64,000 nucleotides of DNA, from assembly GCA_037576215.1 (NCBI GenBank), contig JBANDB010000004.1, positions 5,704,001-5,768,000 on the forward strand. Direction: 5' to 3'. The DNA comes from Armillaria gallica (Eukaryota > Basidiomycota > Agaricomycetes > Agaricales > Physalacriaceae). Positions 10,359 through 19,306 of the stretch are shown piece after piece (the stretch's first letter is position 1; each line of letters starts with the position of its first letter). The notes under the pieces were generated by a model. That model saw only the letters and a list, made by a program, of their open reading frames with translations. It was not told the origin of the DNA and made no database searches. Both the position numbers and the translations under genes were made by a program.

Positions 10359-10440
10359 TAATAGATATTTGTTTCTGAACTAATAACTGACACTCCCAAG
10401 TAATAAGCCGGGTTTGGGGCGGGCCCCAACAAGCCAAAGT

Positions 10441-10507
10441 CCCGTGTCATAGTCAGGTTGCCAAGACCCGAGGTACGAGGGTCTGGCAATTGTGACGAAG
10501 ACACGGG
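10441..10507 (+). repeat. Helitron 3' subterminal hairpin
   Basis: An outer stem CCCGTGTC (10441-10448) pairs with GACACGGG (10500-10507). Inside it TTGCCA/TGGCAA (10458-10463 with 10484-10489) and GACCC/GGGTC (10465-10469 with 10479-10483) form a second stem. A hairpin shortly before the 3' end is the known Helitron termination signal. Confidence 0.65.
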
Positions 10508-10894
10508 GCATAGGCTTGTGTTAACTAAGCACCCTTTCATATTAGCCGAATTTTTGATTACTCAAGTTGGTCTTCAAGCTGGCCTATACTGAAGAACCGT
10601 ACACCAACGTCGGCGGGGGGAACAGGAGAGGGCGTAGACTGGGAGTTCACTGTCACGGTTTCCCCGAGCCTGAGTGATGCTCTTTTTTCCTCCTCGGTAC
10701 TTTCTTTGGAAGAAGCCCTGAGGCGTGAACGACGCGACTTTGGTCCAAGACGACGCGTTGCATATTTCTGGTTGACTTCACTCTTGGCGTGACTAGCCGT
10801 GATCTTCGCTTTCAAACGTGTGTGGAGCAGTTATTACCATCTTACCCTCCCTTTCCCTTGGAGGGTCTCGGAGATCACCATCCCGAAAGCCGCG

Positions 10895-11000
10895 GGCTCA
10901 CTCTTTCTCAATCGCGCAGAGTACGTCTTTTGTACCCAGGAGCAAGCCCACGGACAGCAGAGAGGGAGGAGATGTCAGATGCGCCGAGGTAGTACCTCCT
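10895..11000 (+). pseudogene. P-cassette exon remnant (AEYVFCT block), Y1
   Basis: Translation in one plus frame gives GSLFLNRAEYVFCTQEQA, clearly the same peptide as GPLFLHRAEYVFCTEEQAP in Y2 and its relatives in Y3, Z1 and Z2. Here the frame is lost soon afterwards. The peptide's conservation over its nucleotide background argues that the block was once translated. The family is not one I recognise. Confidence 0.45.
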
Positions 11001-11164
11001 ACCCTACATCCCGCATATGTGATGTCTCTACTTCATCGTTACATCAGCTCTGTCCCTGCTTGTTCCTTAATGCACTCATTCCGATTTGTTAGTTTTCACT
11101 CAGGCATGTGTCCGTTTCTCTTGGATAAACAGATAACTTTTTGTATCGCTGATAGAAAAAACTG

Positions 11165-11770
11165 AGTCGCGTTAGATTGTAAATAAAAACCCCTCGAAAA
11201 TAGAACGTGCCCTTGAAGGCAAGCGGTGGGTAGAATAGATAGTCAAAACTAATCGAACAATAAGCGATAGAGAAGCCAATGATTGAATGGTAGAAAGCCT
11301 CGTGGAGTGGATAAGGTTCAGAATGAAAACGACACGGACAAGGTTCCCGCGGTAAAGAAACGAGCCATTGGTGCCCAATGCTGACCAAAGGGACGAAGAC
11401 GGCGATACAAGAAGTATATGCGCATGAGCAGTCCCGACAGTAGATCGCATTCTTGCATGATCTCCTCCGGTGTTGTGCTGGGCGACGTAGCCGGATGAGG
11501 ACCTGCCTTCCTGTGAGGGGGACCGCACTGCACAAGATCTATGCAGCCTGGGAGAGCTAACATGCACCGGAATTGACGTGCACAGGACTGTGAACAGAGG
11601 CTGGTGCGTTAGATAGAAGGGAGCGACTTGAAGTTTCTGGGACACGAACAATGAGTGACGAAACGATGGATTTTTGAATATCGCACTCATGAATCTCGGA
11701 GTCAAATCCAGCGCATATTTTCTCTAAGCAGGCCTAGTTCCTCATAATTGAACGGGTCAGTTCGATCCCT
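11165..11770 (-). pseudogene. Decayed DUF6535 gene fragment (Y1)
   Basis: The minus strand near 11765-11700 retains DPFNYEELGLL and GFDSEI, remnants of exon 2 (family form DPFDYEQRFPEDKRYEELGP). Shifted pieces of the exon 3 module follow down to about 11200. It is the same element as 35340-36700 and 48600-49890. Frameshifts and stops throughout. Confidence 0.55.
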
Positions 11771-12395
11771 AACGTCCCTGCGGAGTTCGTGCAGGTGCCG
11801 GAAGCTGGAGGAGAGAAGGTTGAGCCCTCCGCAACCCGTCAAGTCCATTGGTGACGCGTTATCCATAGTCGTCGGTGGTGCTGTCTGATGAAGATAAGGT
11901 TGTACTCATCACACAGCGTATATAGCACTCACCTGATTAGCATTTTTCCTGCCTAGTCCTCAGTGACACTGCCTGCACTTTGCGAACCAGGGACGGTCGA
12001 GTCGTCCGCTCGCTACAGGAATACACGGCGTAGGTGGCATGCACGGCATTTGTACGACGCTGTCGTTGTACTGGCAGATGGTGGGCTGTTTGACACGTCG
12101 TCGCGTTGTGTTCTTGAACAACGGCTTGTTTGATGCTCGTAGCTTGAGAAAAAGGGTAGTGCTATCCGACTAACGAAGAGGCGAGCAATTAGCGATGTAG
12201 ACGAATGAGGGTCTTACTAGCAGGACGTGCCTTCCTGCGCCCGAGCATGATGTCGCCGTGAAGATGGCGAGGGCTTGGCGAGCTATTCCTTCCTGCCTCC
12301 GCCTGTAGTCGCTTCTAGAGAACGATGGTTGAGAATAAGCACCATTCGGCGCAGATGTGGACTCACTTGGTTCTAAGCCAGGGGTGTCCTCTTCT

Positions 12396-12680
12396 TCAAT
12401 ATCCCTCCTCGTCACTCTCATCCAGATCCTCCATACTAGCGTCCAGATCCACCTCTTCCTGTTCCTCCTCTTCGGCTTCCATCACAGATGGGGGCCCACC
12501 AGACATCGCAGAATCCCCTTCATCGTCTTCCGGAGTAGCTTCATCCGATATTGAGCGTCCTGCTAGTAGATATTCTGAATCCAAAGACGATGATTTTTTG
12601 CGCTCCTTCATCCGACGTCTGCTTCGAGATAAAGGAAAAGGAAGGAGTTGCGTTGCGTCCATGATGGTGGTAGTGGGTCG
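12396..12680 (-). pseudogene. Acidic C-terminal coding remnant (Y1)
   Basis: The minus frame encodes a Ser-rich then strongly acidic tail: SISDEATPEDDEGDSAMSGG, a run of Glu, then DLDASMEDLDESDEEGY and a stop. Y2 has the same peptide with scattered substitutions (37432-37647), so this frame is the conserved one on this DNA. Overlapping it in another minus frame is DIEEEDTPGLEPSESTSAP, which resembles the second exon of the P-type genes. I do not recognise the protein; the acidic tail suggests a nuclear or chromatin protein but that is a guess. Confidence 0.35.
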
Positions 12681-13230
12681 ACGACGAGGTGAACAATCGG
12701 CATGCCTTGATGCCGTGACTATTCCTGGAACCACGCGACAACAATGTCGGTAGCGACGGCGACGGTACTTACTCCCGCGAGAACGCAGGTTTCCCCACCT
12801 GCTCCTGTGAAATGCCGGCTACGAGCCTATGTACGGGCGTATAAACGAATACCGCGACCTTCATGATTGGCGTCCCTTCTGTCACCATCTTGTTGGACAT
12901 GCACCATCGGTGATGTTAATACTTCAATTTTTTCAGAGAGCACCGACTTCGGCCTTTGGATCAAGCTCATCGTCTCCTCCCTGACCCGTTCCTGTGTTCG
13001 CGTGCCTCTTCCGCTTCCGCTCGCTGTTCGTCGACCCTCACACACGGGTCCGTGCATCATATCCTTCGTACCTCCCATTCCCCTTCATTATCCGATACAA
13101 TTTCGGCAATCACATTTCGCGGCCAAATTCTTGGTATGCCCCGCAGTGGGTATCAGGTTCATCCAACGGCTTTCCTCCACAGCCCACTCCCTCCACCTCC
13201 AAATGGCGACGTCGGGCTCGCTGTTCAAGT

Positions 13231-14018
13231 TAGCGATTGACGCGGCCCGGCCTGAAGCCCGAAGCCGAGCCGAGCTGAGCCGAGCCGGGCCCAAAAAAGC
13301 CGGGCCCTGTAGGCGGCTTGCATTGGGCTCGGGCTCAGGCTTTAATTTCTGAAAGCCCAAGCCCCGGGCTCGAGCCCAGGCTTTTGGTACCTAATACAAC
13401 AGACGTTCGGGCCAGGGGACACGTCATTCTTACCATTTGGGACTAATTTTGGGTGTCCGATCAGACTGTGGCATCTCACTGTGGCTGCCAAATTTGACGA
13501 GACGGAAGTTACCGATGTCGCTCTGCTTCCCACTGTCATCGCGATTTATCAACATACTCATCGCTACTCTCGCAAAACCTCGCCAATACCCAAGATGTGA
13601 CATAGGCCGATACAATGAGATCTATATTGGAGCAGGGAAGACATTAAGCGAGCTAGAGATGTTGTATCGCAATGGGAGAACTTGGTATGTCATAGTCTTC
13701 CTTCACTATGTCATTTTCTTATGTTTTTGCATGTCATCTTATAGGATTATAGTCGTATTATAGCATTATGTATAGAATATGCCAACACTTTTGATAGGAT
13801 ACCAATGGCAGCTTTCATTTCCTATCCCCTCACCTCCCTCAAAGTTCATTCCAGTCGCAAACATTTCTTGTGTACAAGCCCGGGCCTGAGCCCAAGCCGA
13901 GCCTAAGCCTCATCGGGCTTGGGCTCAAGGCTTGGGCTTGCGATTTGAAGAGCCCGAGCCCTCTAAAGCCGAGCCCAAGCCCCCAAAGCCGAGCCGAGCC
14001 GGGCCCTGACAATCGCTA
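13231..14018. mobile_element. Non-autonomous hAT-type DNA transposon
   Basis: 788 bp flanked by perfect 8-bp target duplications GTTCAAGT (13223-13230 and 14019-14026). Terminal inverted repeats start TAGCGATTG and are followed by subterminal arrays of GAGCCC/GGGCTC words in both orientations. The orthologous position in Y2 (GTCCAAGT, 38363-38370) is an empty site. An 8-bp duplication and short TA-starting inverted repeats fit the hAT superfamily. No transposase frame is visible. Confidence 0.88.
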
Positions 14019-14449
14019 GTTCAAGTAGTAGCTCGACACCCGGCGAGCAAGCCCCGGAGGCAGCAGAAACAATACGCCTTACTTTTCCTGAGTGAGGCTT
14101 TTTTTCATCCTAAACATTCTCCTGCAGTATCAACATCGTTTGTCCCTACATCTCCGATGCTCCCTCGCCACCTACTCCTAGCGGTGCATGAAACTGGACG
14201 ATTCATCTTTGCCCCAAATAACGTGTTTCCGTAGCACCTTGGCCACACGAAGACGACGACACACAGATACACGTGTCGCCACTCAACGACAAAAAATGAG
14301 TGTGGGCGGGACTAATGGAAGGGATTCGGAATGATAAGCGCTTGCTGCGCGCGCCTTCACAATGCTCACTCTTCCGCAATAGCGTTGCCTTCCTTCAAAA
14401 CATGAGCGACACCAACACGGGTTGCATGTAGTACGATATCGCATCGTGA

Positions 14450-14830
14450 TAGGTGTTGACGACCAGTGACGCTGGTCGAGCCAAACAAAGTAGACTCATC
14501 ATCCATACCTACTTTTTGCTGCCCTTCAACGCTGTTCAAGCCTTCAATCAATCTGTGAAACCGACCAGCGATGCTCAAATGTTCTGTGAGTTTGATGTCC
14601 GTTCTCTTTGAATGATATTTACTCTCCGTTTTACTAGTAGCCGACTTGTCAGCTCAAGACCCCAAATTTCAAAAAATCTTCTGGTGGGCGAGCGGACCTA
14701 TATACAAGAGGAGGATTTCGTGGCGTAAGAGTGCCAACGTGAGTTCACATCTTTGCCAAGTGATACTCATTCCCATCCTGAATGATCTCCCGCAGCATCA
14801 ATGACATTCGTCCGTACATCCCCGACGCTC
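14450..14830 (+). repeat. P cassette (Y1)
   Basis: GGTGTTGACGACC, then GAGCCAAACAAAG (14478-14490), a short coding-like exon ending MLKCS before GTGAGT at about 14585, a 50-base intron ending CTAGTAG, and an exon reading ADLSAQDPKFQ in one frame and GERTYIQEED in another. The same order is found at about 16 places in the window in both orientations. Downstream to 15363 the plus strand is open in several frames without a recognisable product. Confidence 0.45.
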
Positions 14831-15869
14831 TCTCCCCATTTCTCCGCCTTCTTCCAACGATGCAAGAAGCCTTCCATGAGCAGACGACCCGGATCTGTTC
14901 CGAGATAGCATGCTTTTGTCTGGGGAGCAGCACGTTCGCAATGGCAGGCAGAGATTGGTACGTGCTGTCTTCTCACTCACCTTCACCGGTATTCAGCATC
15001 CCCGTAGCGCCATCTCCATCTCACGGTGACGTCTCTCCTTTGAAGGCCAACATCGTACACGGCTTCGGAAAAAACACGGATACCCTGGAAACGCGTCTGC
15101 GATTGGCGGTATCGAGAAAGCCTCAGAGTGACGAAGAGGGAGGGACGACACGTGTGCCGGGGTCGCTCGCTTCCTCGTTAGCCAGGTCTCCCATCTGTAT
15201 AGGACGCGTTCCCCCGATGTCAGTGTTCATGTCGGCAGGACACGACCGGGACGGCGATGCATCAGCTCACGAAGGAAATAATCCATTCAAGGCCATGCTC
15301 GCTCTTTTTCATCCTCAAGACAAACTCAATACACACTACGAAGCTTCTGCGGCGCCTCATTAACGTTTTGAAATTGACAACGCGTATGCATCATTGACCG
15401 AGGAGGTAATTTCTCATTTTTTTCGTCGTTATAAATTAAACCTTTGCTTACGACTCTTGTCTAGCTAGACGGCGGGGCTCAAAGTCAACAAGCTTAAGCT
15501 TCATTGGTAGGATACATGGAGTTGAAGGTGTGTACATTCACTATGATGAATTTCTTATTTTCTCAACTTTGCTGGGCTCGTTCCCCAACGGTTTACGCGT
15601 ATCTCGTAGCTACTATTCCACCATTTCCCGTTCACAGCATGTTTTCAGAAGAGACGATAAGCTTGAACAAGGACGGGTCGGAACGTGAGGCTATTTTCGG
15701 TAAGCACTTGCAATGGCTTGAATACTTGACTCTGAGCTAACAGAAAGTTGATCACAGCTCACACGCACGCGTCATCAGTAACAGCCACTCACGGACCACG
15801 TACAACGAGCTCGCTGGAACACAGTGCGAGCCCTTCCACAGTCGAAGCTTGACTCGGTGGGCTAATGGA

Positions 15870-16443
15870 CGGACTCGTTGGATCGGGTTAAGGGTCATTC
15901 GGTTGGGTATAGTGATATCGGTACGTATTCTTGCACTCTGCTTACTTTCTGTTGTTCACATGCCTGTGTAGGACGCCGGCAAGGGGCTACCAAGGTACAA
16001 CCCTTCTGTAGCTCCGTATCTCGAAATGGCAGGTACACTGTTAGATTAAACCATGCACCAGGTAAGGCTATTCTTCAGTCTATCTCGAACTCGGGCTAAC
16101 AATCCCTGATTCAGATAGTAATAATGAATACAAGTGTAAGCACGTGTCCTTTACACCTGGTATATGCTCGCTAATGGCTGCCTGTAGTGATTTGTGACGA
16201 TGCTGCTCTCTCGGTCAAGGTGTCGACAGAAGTGATGCGCAACCCGGACGCCAGTGAGCGCGTCGACGAAAGCAGTTTGTGGAGGTCATCGAAGACGGTG
16301 GGGCAGGGTGCAGACATATCTACTACGACTATCAACACCGGCACAATGCTATCATTACAATACGACTACGTCTTTCTCTCTCACCGACCTTTCGGATACC
16401 TGAGACCTCTTCAGAACACCAAATTCATCAACAATCCGGCTTG
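15870..16443 (+). pseudogene. Spliced-looking conserved gene remnant, plus strand of X1
   Basis: Several short exons with good GT-AG signals are conserved in all four X copies: an exon with DQVKG/DRVKGHSVGYSDIG, intron GTACGT...TGTGTAG, exon RRQGATK, intron GTAAGG...CAG, a microexon SNNEYK, intron GTAAGC...CTGTAG, and a last exon DDAALSVKVSTEVMRNPDAS ending at 16443. X1 has the longest open last exon; X3 and X4 have stops in it. It starts abruptly, so it is probably the 3' part of a gene. Not recognised. Confidence 0.35.
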
Positions 16444-16507
16444 ACCTATGCTGTTCTCCCTCATTCGTCCCGAACATGGTTCGGGGAGAAGTTTTCGGAT
16501 GTTTGGG

Positions 16508-16816
16508 TCATGGATTCTCCATAATATTAAAAGTGTATGGCAAACCAACATAATTACAAATGAGTACTAAACCGTATCCACCTACAACAAGCGGTCTACC
16601 GAAGCTGCCGCATTTTGAGCAGAAAAGCCATACAGTACATATCTCTCCCAGTCTTAACCTCGTCTCCCAGACGTCCTCATCACGTTTATTAAGCCGAATC
16701 TCCACTCCCCCGAATGGTACCTGGCTCTGGAGCGCGTCCATGACACCTGAGCACATATTTGAAGCGTCGTCTGGGCTTATATTTGGTGCTTGAGTTCGCC
16801 GTTTTGAGGAGAGGGT
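16508..16816 (-). CDS. Conserved C-terminal exon of an unrecognised P-type gene (X1)
   Basis: An open minus-strand exon with TLSSKRRTQ, ISPDDASNMCSGVMDALQ, DVWETRLRLGEICTVWLF and CSKCGSFGRPLVVGGYG. X3 encodes the same peptide with conservative changes (52847-53098), and X2 and X4 carry broken versions. A CxxC pair is present but no fuller zinc site. Upstream exons on the same strand are fragmentary, so whether a complete protein is made is unknown. Confidence 0.4.
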   Translation of the reverse strand, partial: TLSSKRRTQAPNISPDDASNMCSGVMDALQSQVPFGGVEIRLNKRDEDVWETRLRLGEICTVWLFCSKCGSFGRPLVVGGYGLVLICNYVGLPYTFNIMENP

Positions 16817-17878
16817 CGCGAAGAGTGGTCGGGGCTAAGGCCGGCGCGCATTGTAAAGCAAACAGCTGTGACTACGCGTCTCTGGCCTGATGAAGATACG
16901 TCGCTTCAAGCTCTTGCTTGGATAATGGGAGGGTAAGCGCAGGAAATGTGAGCGAACGGAAGGGGCTCACTCGTCCCTGACGCCGCTCGAATACTGGCCC
17001 TGCTCACCGAGTAATGAAATGTCGTCCCGGTGCGAAGACGAGCACCCCACGTCGCGTTGATCTGGAACAGATCTGGAGAGCATGAGTACCCTGACTAAGG
17101 GCGAGAGAGAGAGAGGACGCACCCCTCGCTTCTGCGAACCACATCCCCCTCCAAATGCTCGTGTTTTCCGTCATCGTCGCGTGCAACGTCGCTTGCTCGA
17201 TGTGCCGCCTTTGTGAAAAATAGAGAGGAAGAGGTCGTCGCAGGGAGCAGTGGAGGGAGGGAATACTGTGCCAGGAAGGTCAGGATGAGTAGACCGCTTG
17301 ACATGTGAAAGTGCTCACTTGGGATCTCGGCGGGGAAATCGTCGACAATATTCACGCCTTTAAGGACCCAAGATGCTACTCCCCGGGTGAAAATGCATCG
17401 CCTCGTCGCAAAATCGAGTCATCCAGGGCATCGAGAGCTTGTTTTATGGCTGGGGTTTCGTTGATGGAAGGGAGAGGCCAATCATCGCGTAAGATCGTCG
17501 AGGACGCATACGGAGACCTCTGCGAAGAAGGTAAGGATATACACGTCATCCAGTGGGCGAGAAAGTCACCCGGGATCCGCATGTGGGCGCCTTTGCCCTT
17601 GGGTCCACTTCTTCAGCGTGGGTTTGCGCGGGCGAAAAAGTCCAGTCTTGATTGCGAGCTCTTTGGTGGTCAACAGTTGGCTGAAATGAAAGGTAAATAC
17701 CACACAGAATTTACACCGAAGTTTACTCACATAATTTTCAAGCATCACCGGCACTCAGGAGTCGAAGCGGCTTGAATCAGGATGAAGGACGAGGTTGAAT
17801 AAATGAGCGTGGCGAGACTGGATTGTTTGACTCCATACTGGCGAGCCAAACATACCGTTGCAGTCACCGGGCCGGCCT

Positions 17879-18746
17879 GGCTCGCTACTGATGCTTGTGG
17901 GTCGGTCTGAGAAAAAATTAAAAAGAAAAGAAAAAGAAAAAGAAAAAAGAGAAAGAAAGAAAAGGGAAAGGAGGAAAGTTTCAGAAGACCTAACTGCGAA
18001 TTCTAAAATAATTTTTGAGTGCCAGAAACACGAAGTCAAAGAGGGTGGTGAAAAACGGCGCTCTGTGGACCTTTCTGATGCCCGAGGCACAGCCACATCA
18101 AGCGGCAGACCTGCCGTTCAGTAGCGGATTCTTTAAACACAATGGATGCATTCAGTTTCTGGTGCTCGAAATTTTAATTCAAGCTTATTCATGCACATAT
18201 AATACACCCTAAATTTTTCGGGCCCTCCGGGCAGTTAAGTAATTTGTGGGCCTTTTGCGAATCGTAGCAGCCAAGTTGCTACTGACCGGAGTTTGAAATT
18301 TCAGCCAAATGCGGTTCACTGCCGCGGTGATTTATCGGTGCTCGCTGTCGCAGTGAGAGCATTCAACATCGACTGGCTGTCGGCATCTTCAATTTAGATC
18401 TTGCTTGAGGGTAATTTACAGTAAATGGACTTTTGATATCAGAAAATTTTCTCCTCGCGAGACTGAAGCCATTTCCTCTCATGGATAAGATAAAGTAAAA
18501 ATTATGGCCTTGGAATGAGGGAGATTCATAAATATTCAAGTACTGAGGATATAATCACTCAAAGAGATCTCTGGCAAATATCTGGCTGCGGTAGAGAGCA
18601 GGAGGCAGCCAGCGCAACAACTACCAGTCGCGAGACCAACGGCATCACGCCTCAAGCGGGAAATTCCGGCATAATTCCGACTCAGTTCAAACTCCGGTCG
18701 GTAGCAGTTGCTATCAGTAGCGACCCCCAAGCATGAGTATCGAGCC
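17879..18746. mobile_element. DNA transposon with 8-bp target duplication (hAT- or Merlin-like), non-autonomous
   Basis: 868 bp between direct repeats GCCGGCCT (17871-17878 and 18747-18754). The ends are imperfect inverted repeats of about 27 bp: GGCTCGCTACTGATGCTTG on the left and GGCTCGATACTCATGCTTG on the right, reverse-complemented. The interior has a purine tract (17910-17980) and no transposase. The paralogous segment X3-D lacks the element. The duplication size fits hAT, P or Merlin; the GG start is unusual for hAT. Confidence 0.75.
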
Positions 18747-18754
18747 GCCGGCCT

Positions 18755-19306
18755 AGTCGTTGACGCCATCCATTAGACTGGTGACCGCCTCTCTGGACAC
18801 TTGACGCGACGCGTGATGTTACAAGCAAGCTAAAGAGTCGGCGGCAGCGGCTAGTTCGGGGACGAGAGAGGGCCTCGTACCGATTGGGTAACCAAAGTGA
18901 GTTCACCGATCCTCACGACGAATAACTCTTTCCTCACTAACAATGTGTGATAAGGGGCTCTTTCAGCAGAAGGAGACAATGAGCGCGGTTGCTACACTTC
19001 AGGATGTCCGAATATTTCGCTCAAAAAGGTTATGGATCGGATCGCGCCAAACAACCGTCACCTCTCAGTCTCACTCTCTCGTGTCAAGGTAGAATGGGCG
19101 GCAACAAACGATGCCGCAAGGATCTCTGCCTGTACTGGTGTCAATCTCGATCTTTACATTACTACACAAATGTCACTGTCCTTCACGCCTGCTACATATG
19201 CACTTCCTCGGCCTCTGTTATCACCGTCCGACCGGAGGCACCGTGAGTACGATGATACAGCTTCGGCGCCTAGCAAGTCTTCTTTTCCTCACACCACTCG
19301 ACAGCC
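18755..19306 (+). other. 5' flank of gene A
   Basis: Homologous to 54162-54771 upstream of D and, in its last 200 bases, to the flank of B. It includes an upstream ATG at about 18942 (MCDKGLFQQKETMSA) whose counterpart before D reads MCDKGLFRQRETMRA, and the conserved block CCGACCGGAGGCACCGTG about 70 bases before the start codon. No TATA box is obvious. The small upstream frame may be a uORF or the end of another repeat. Confidence 0.4.

Larger units (their letters stand above)
5111..10528 (+). mobile_element. Helitron (rolling-circle transposon), autonomous-looking
   Basis: The element carries a Rep/helicase gene on the plus strand and a hairpin near its right end. The proposed left end, TCTATATATTAAGAGAGG at 5111, follows an A, as usual for 5'-TC Helitron termini. 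The right end is not fixed: CTAA at 10525-10528 is the best CTRR candidate, but the next base is G rather than T. The flanks are the two halves of one P-cassette intron, so the boundaries are right to within a few tens of bases. 5111-5522 holds the 5' untranslated region or short upstream exons that I could not resolve. Confidence 0.8.
10529..15600 (+). repeat. Segmental repeat Y1 (paralogous to Y2 and Y3)
   Basis: The segment aligns by eye, in the same orientation, with 34780-39872 (Y2) and, with large gaps, 48070-51600 (Y3). In order it contains the 3' part of a P cassette (10535-11100), a decayed DUF6535 copy on the minus strand, an acidic minus-strand ORF, a hAT insertion absent from Y2, and a plus-strand P cassette at 14450. 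Homology with Y2 ends abruptly in the sequence CCCCAACGGTTT near 15560. The stretches 11770-12160 and 12750-13220 show only degraded repeat sequence. Confidence 0.7.
15672..17878 (-). repeat. Module X1, left arm of the inverted pair around gene A
   Basis: About 2.2 kb, homologous and inverted relative to 25916-28195 (X2) and homologous in the same orientation to X3 (51700-54145). It holds a P-type gene reading leftward (start near 17860, five-residue first exon MLENY, GTGAGT intron at about 17735, later exons, conserved C-terminal exon at 16508-16816) and a convergent spliced-looking transcript at 15870-16443. The first exons contain stops in some copies. Confidence 0.65.

Noticed and set aside
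13235..14015. GC-rich GAGCCC arrays as a satellite or CRISPR array
   Set aside because: There are no regular spacers; the arrays are the subterminal repeats of the hAT element.
17905..17985. Purine-rich tract as a retroposon tail
   Set aside because: It lies well inside a DNA element with its own inverted ends and duplications.
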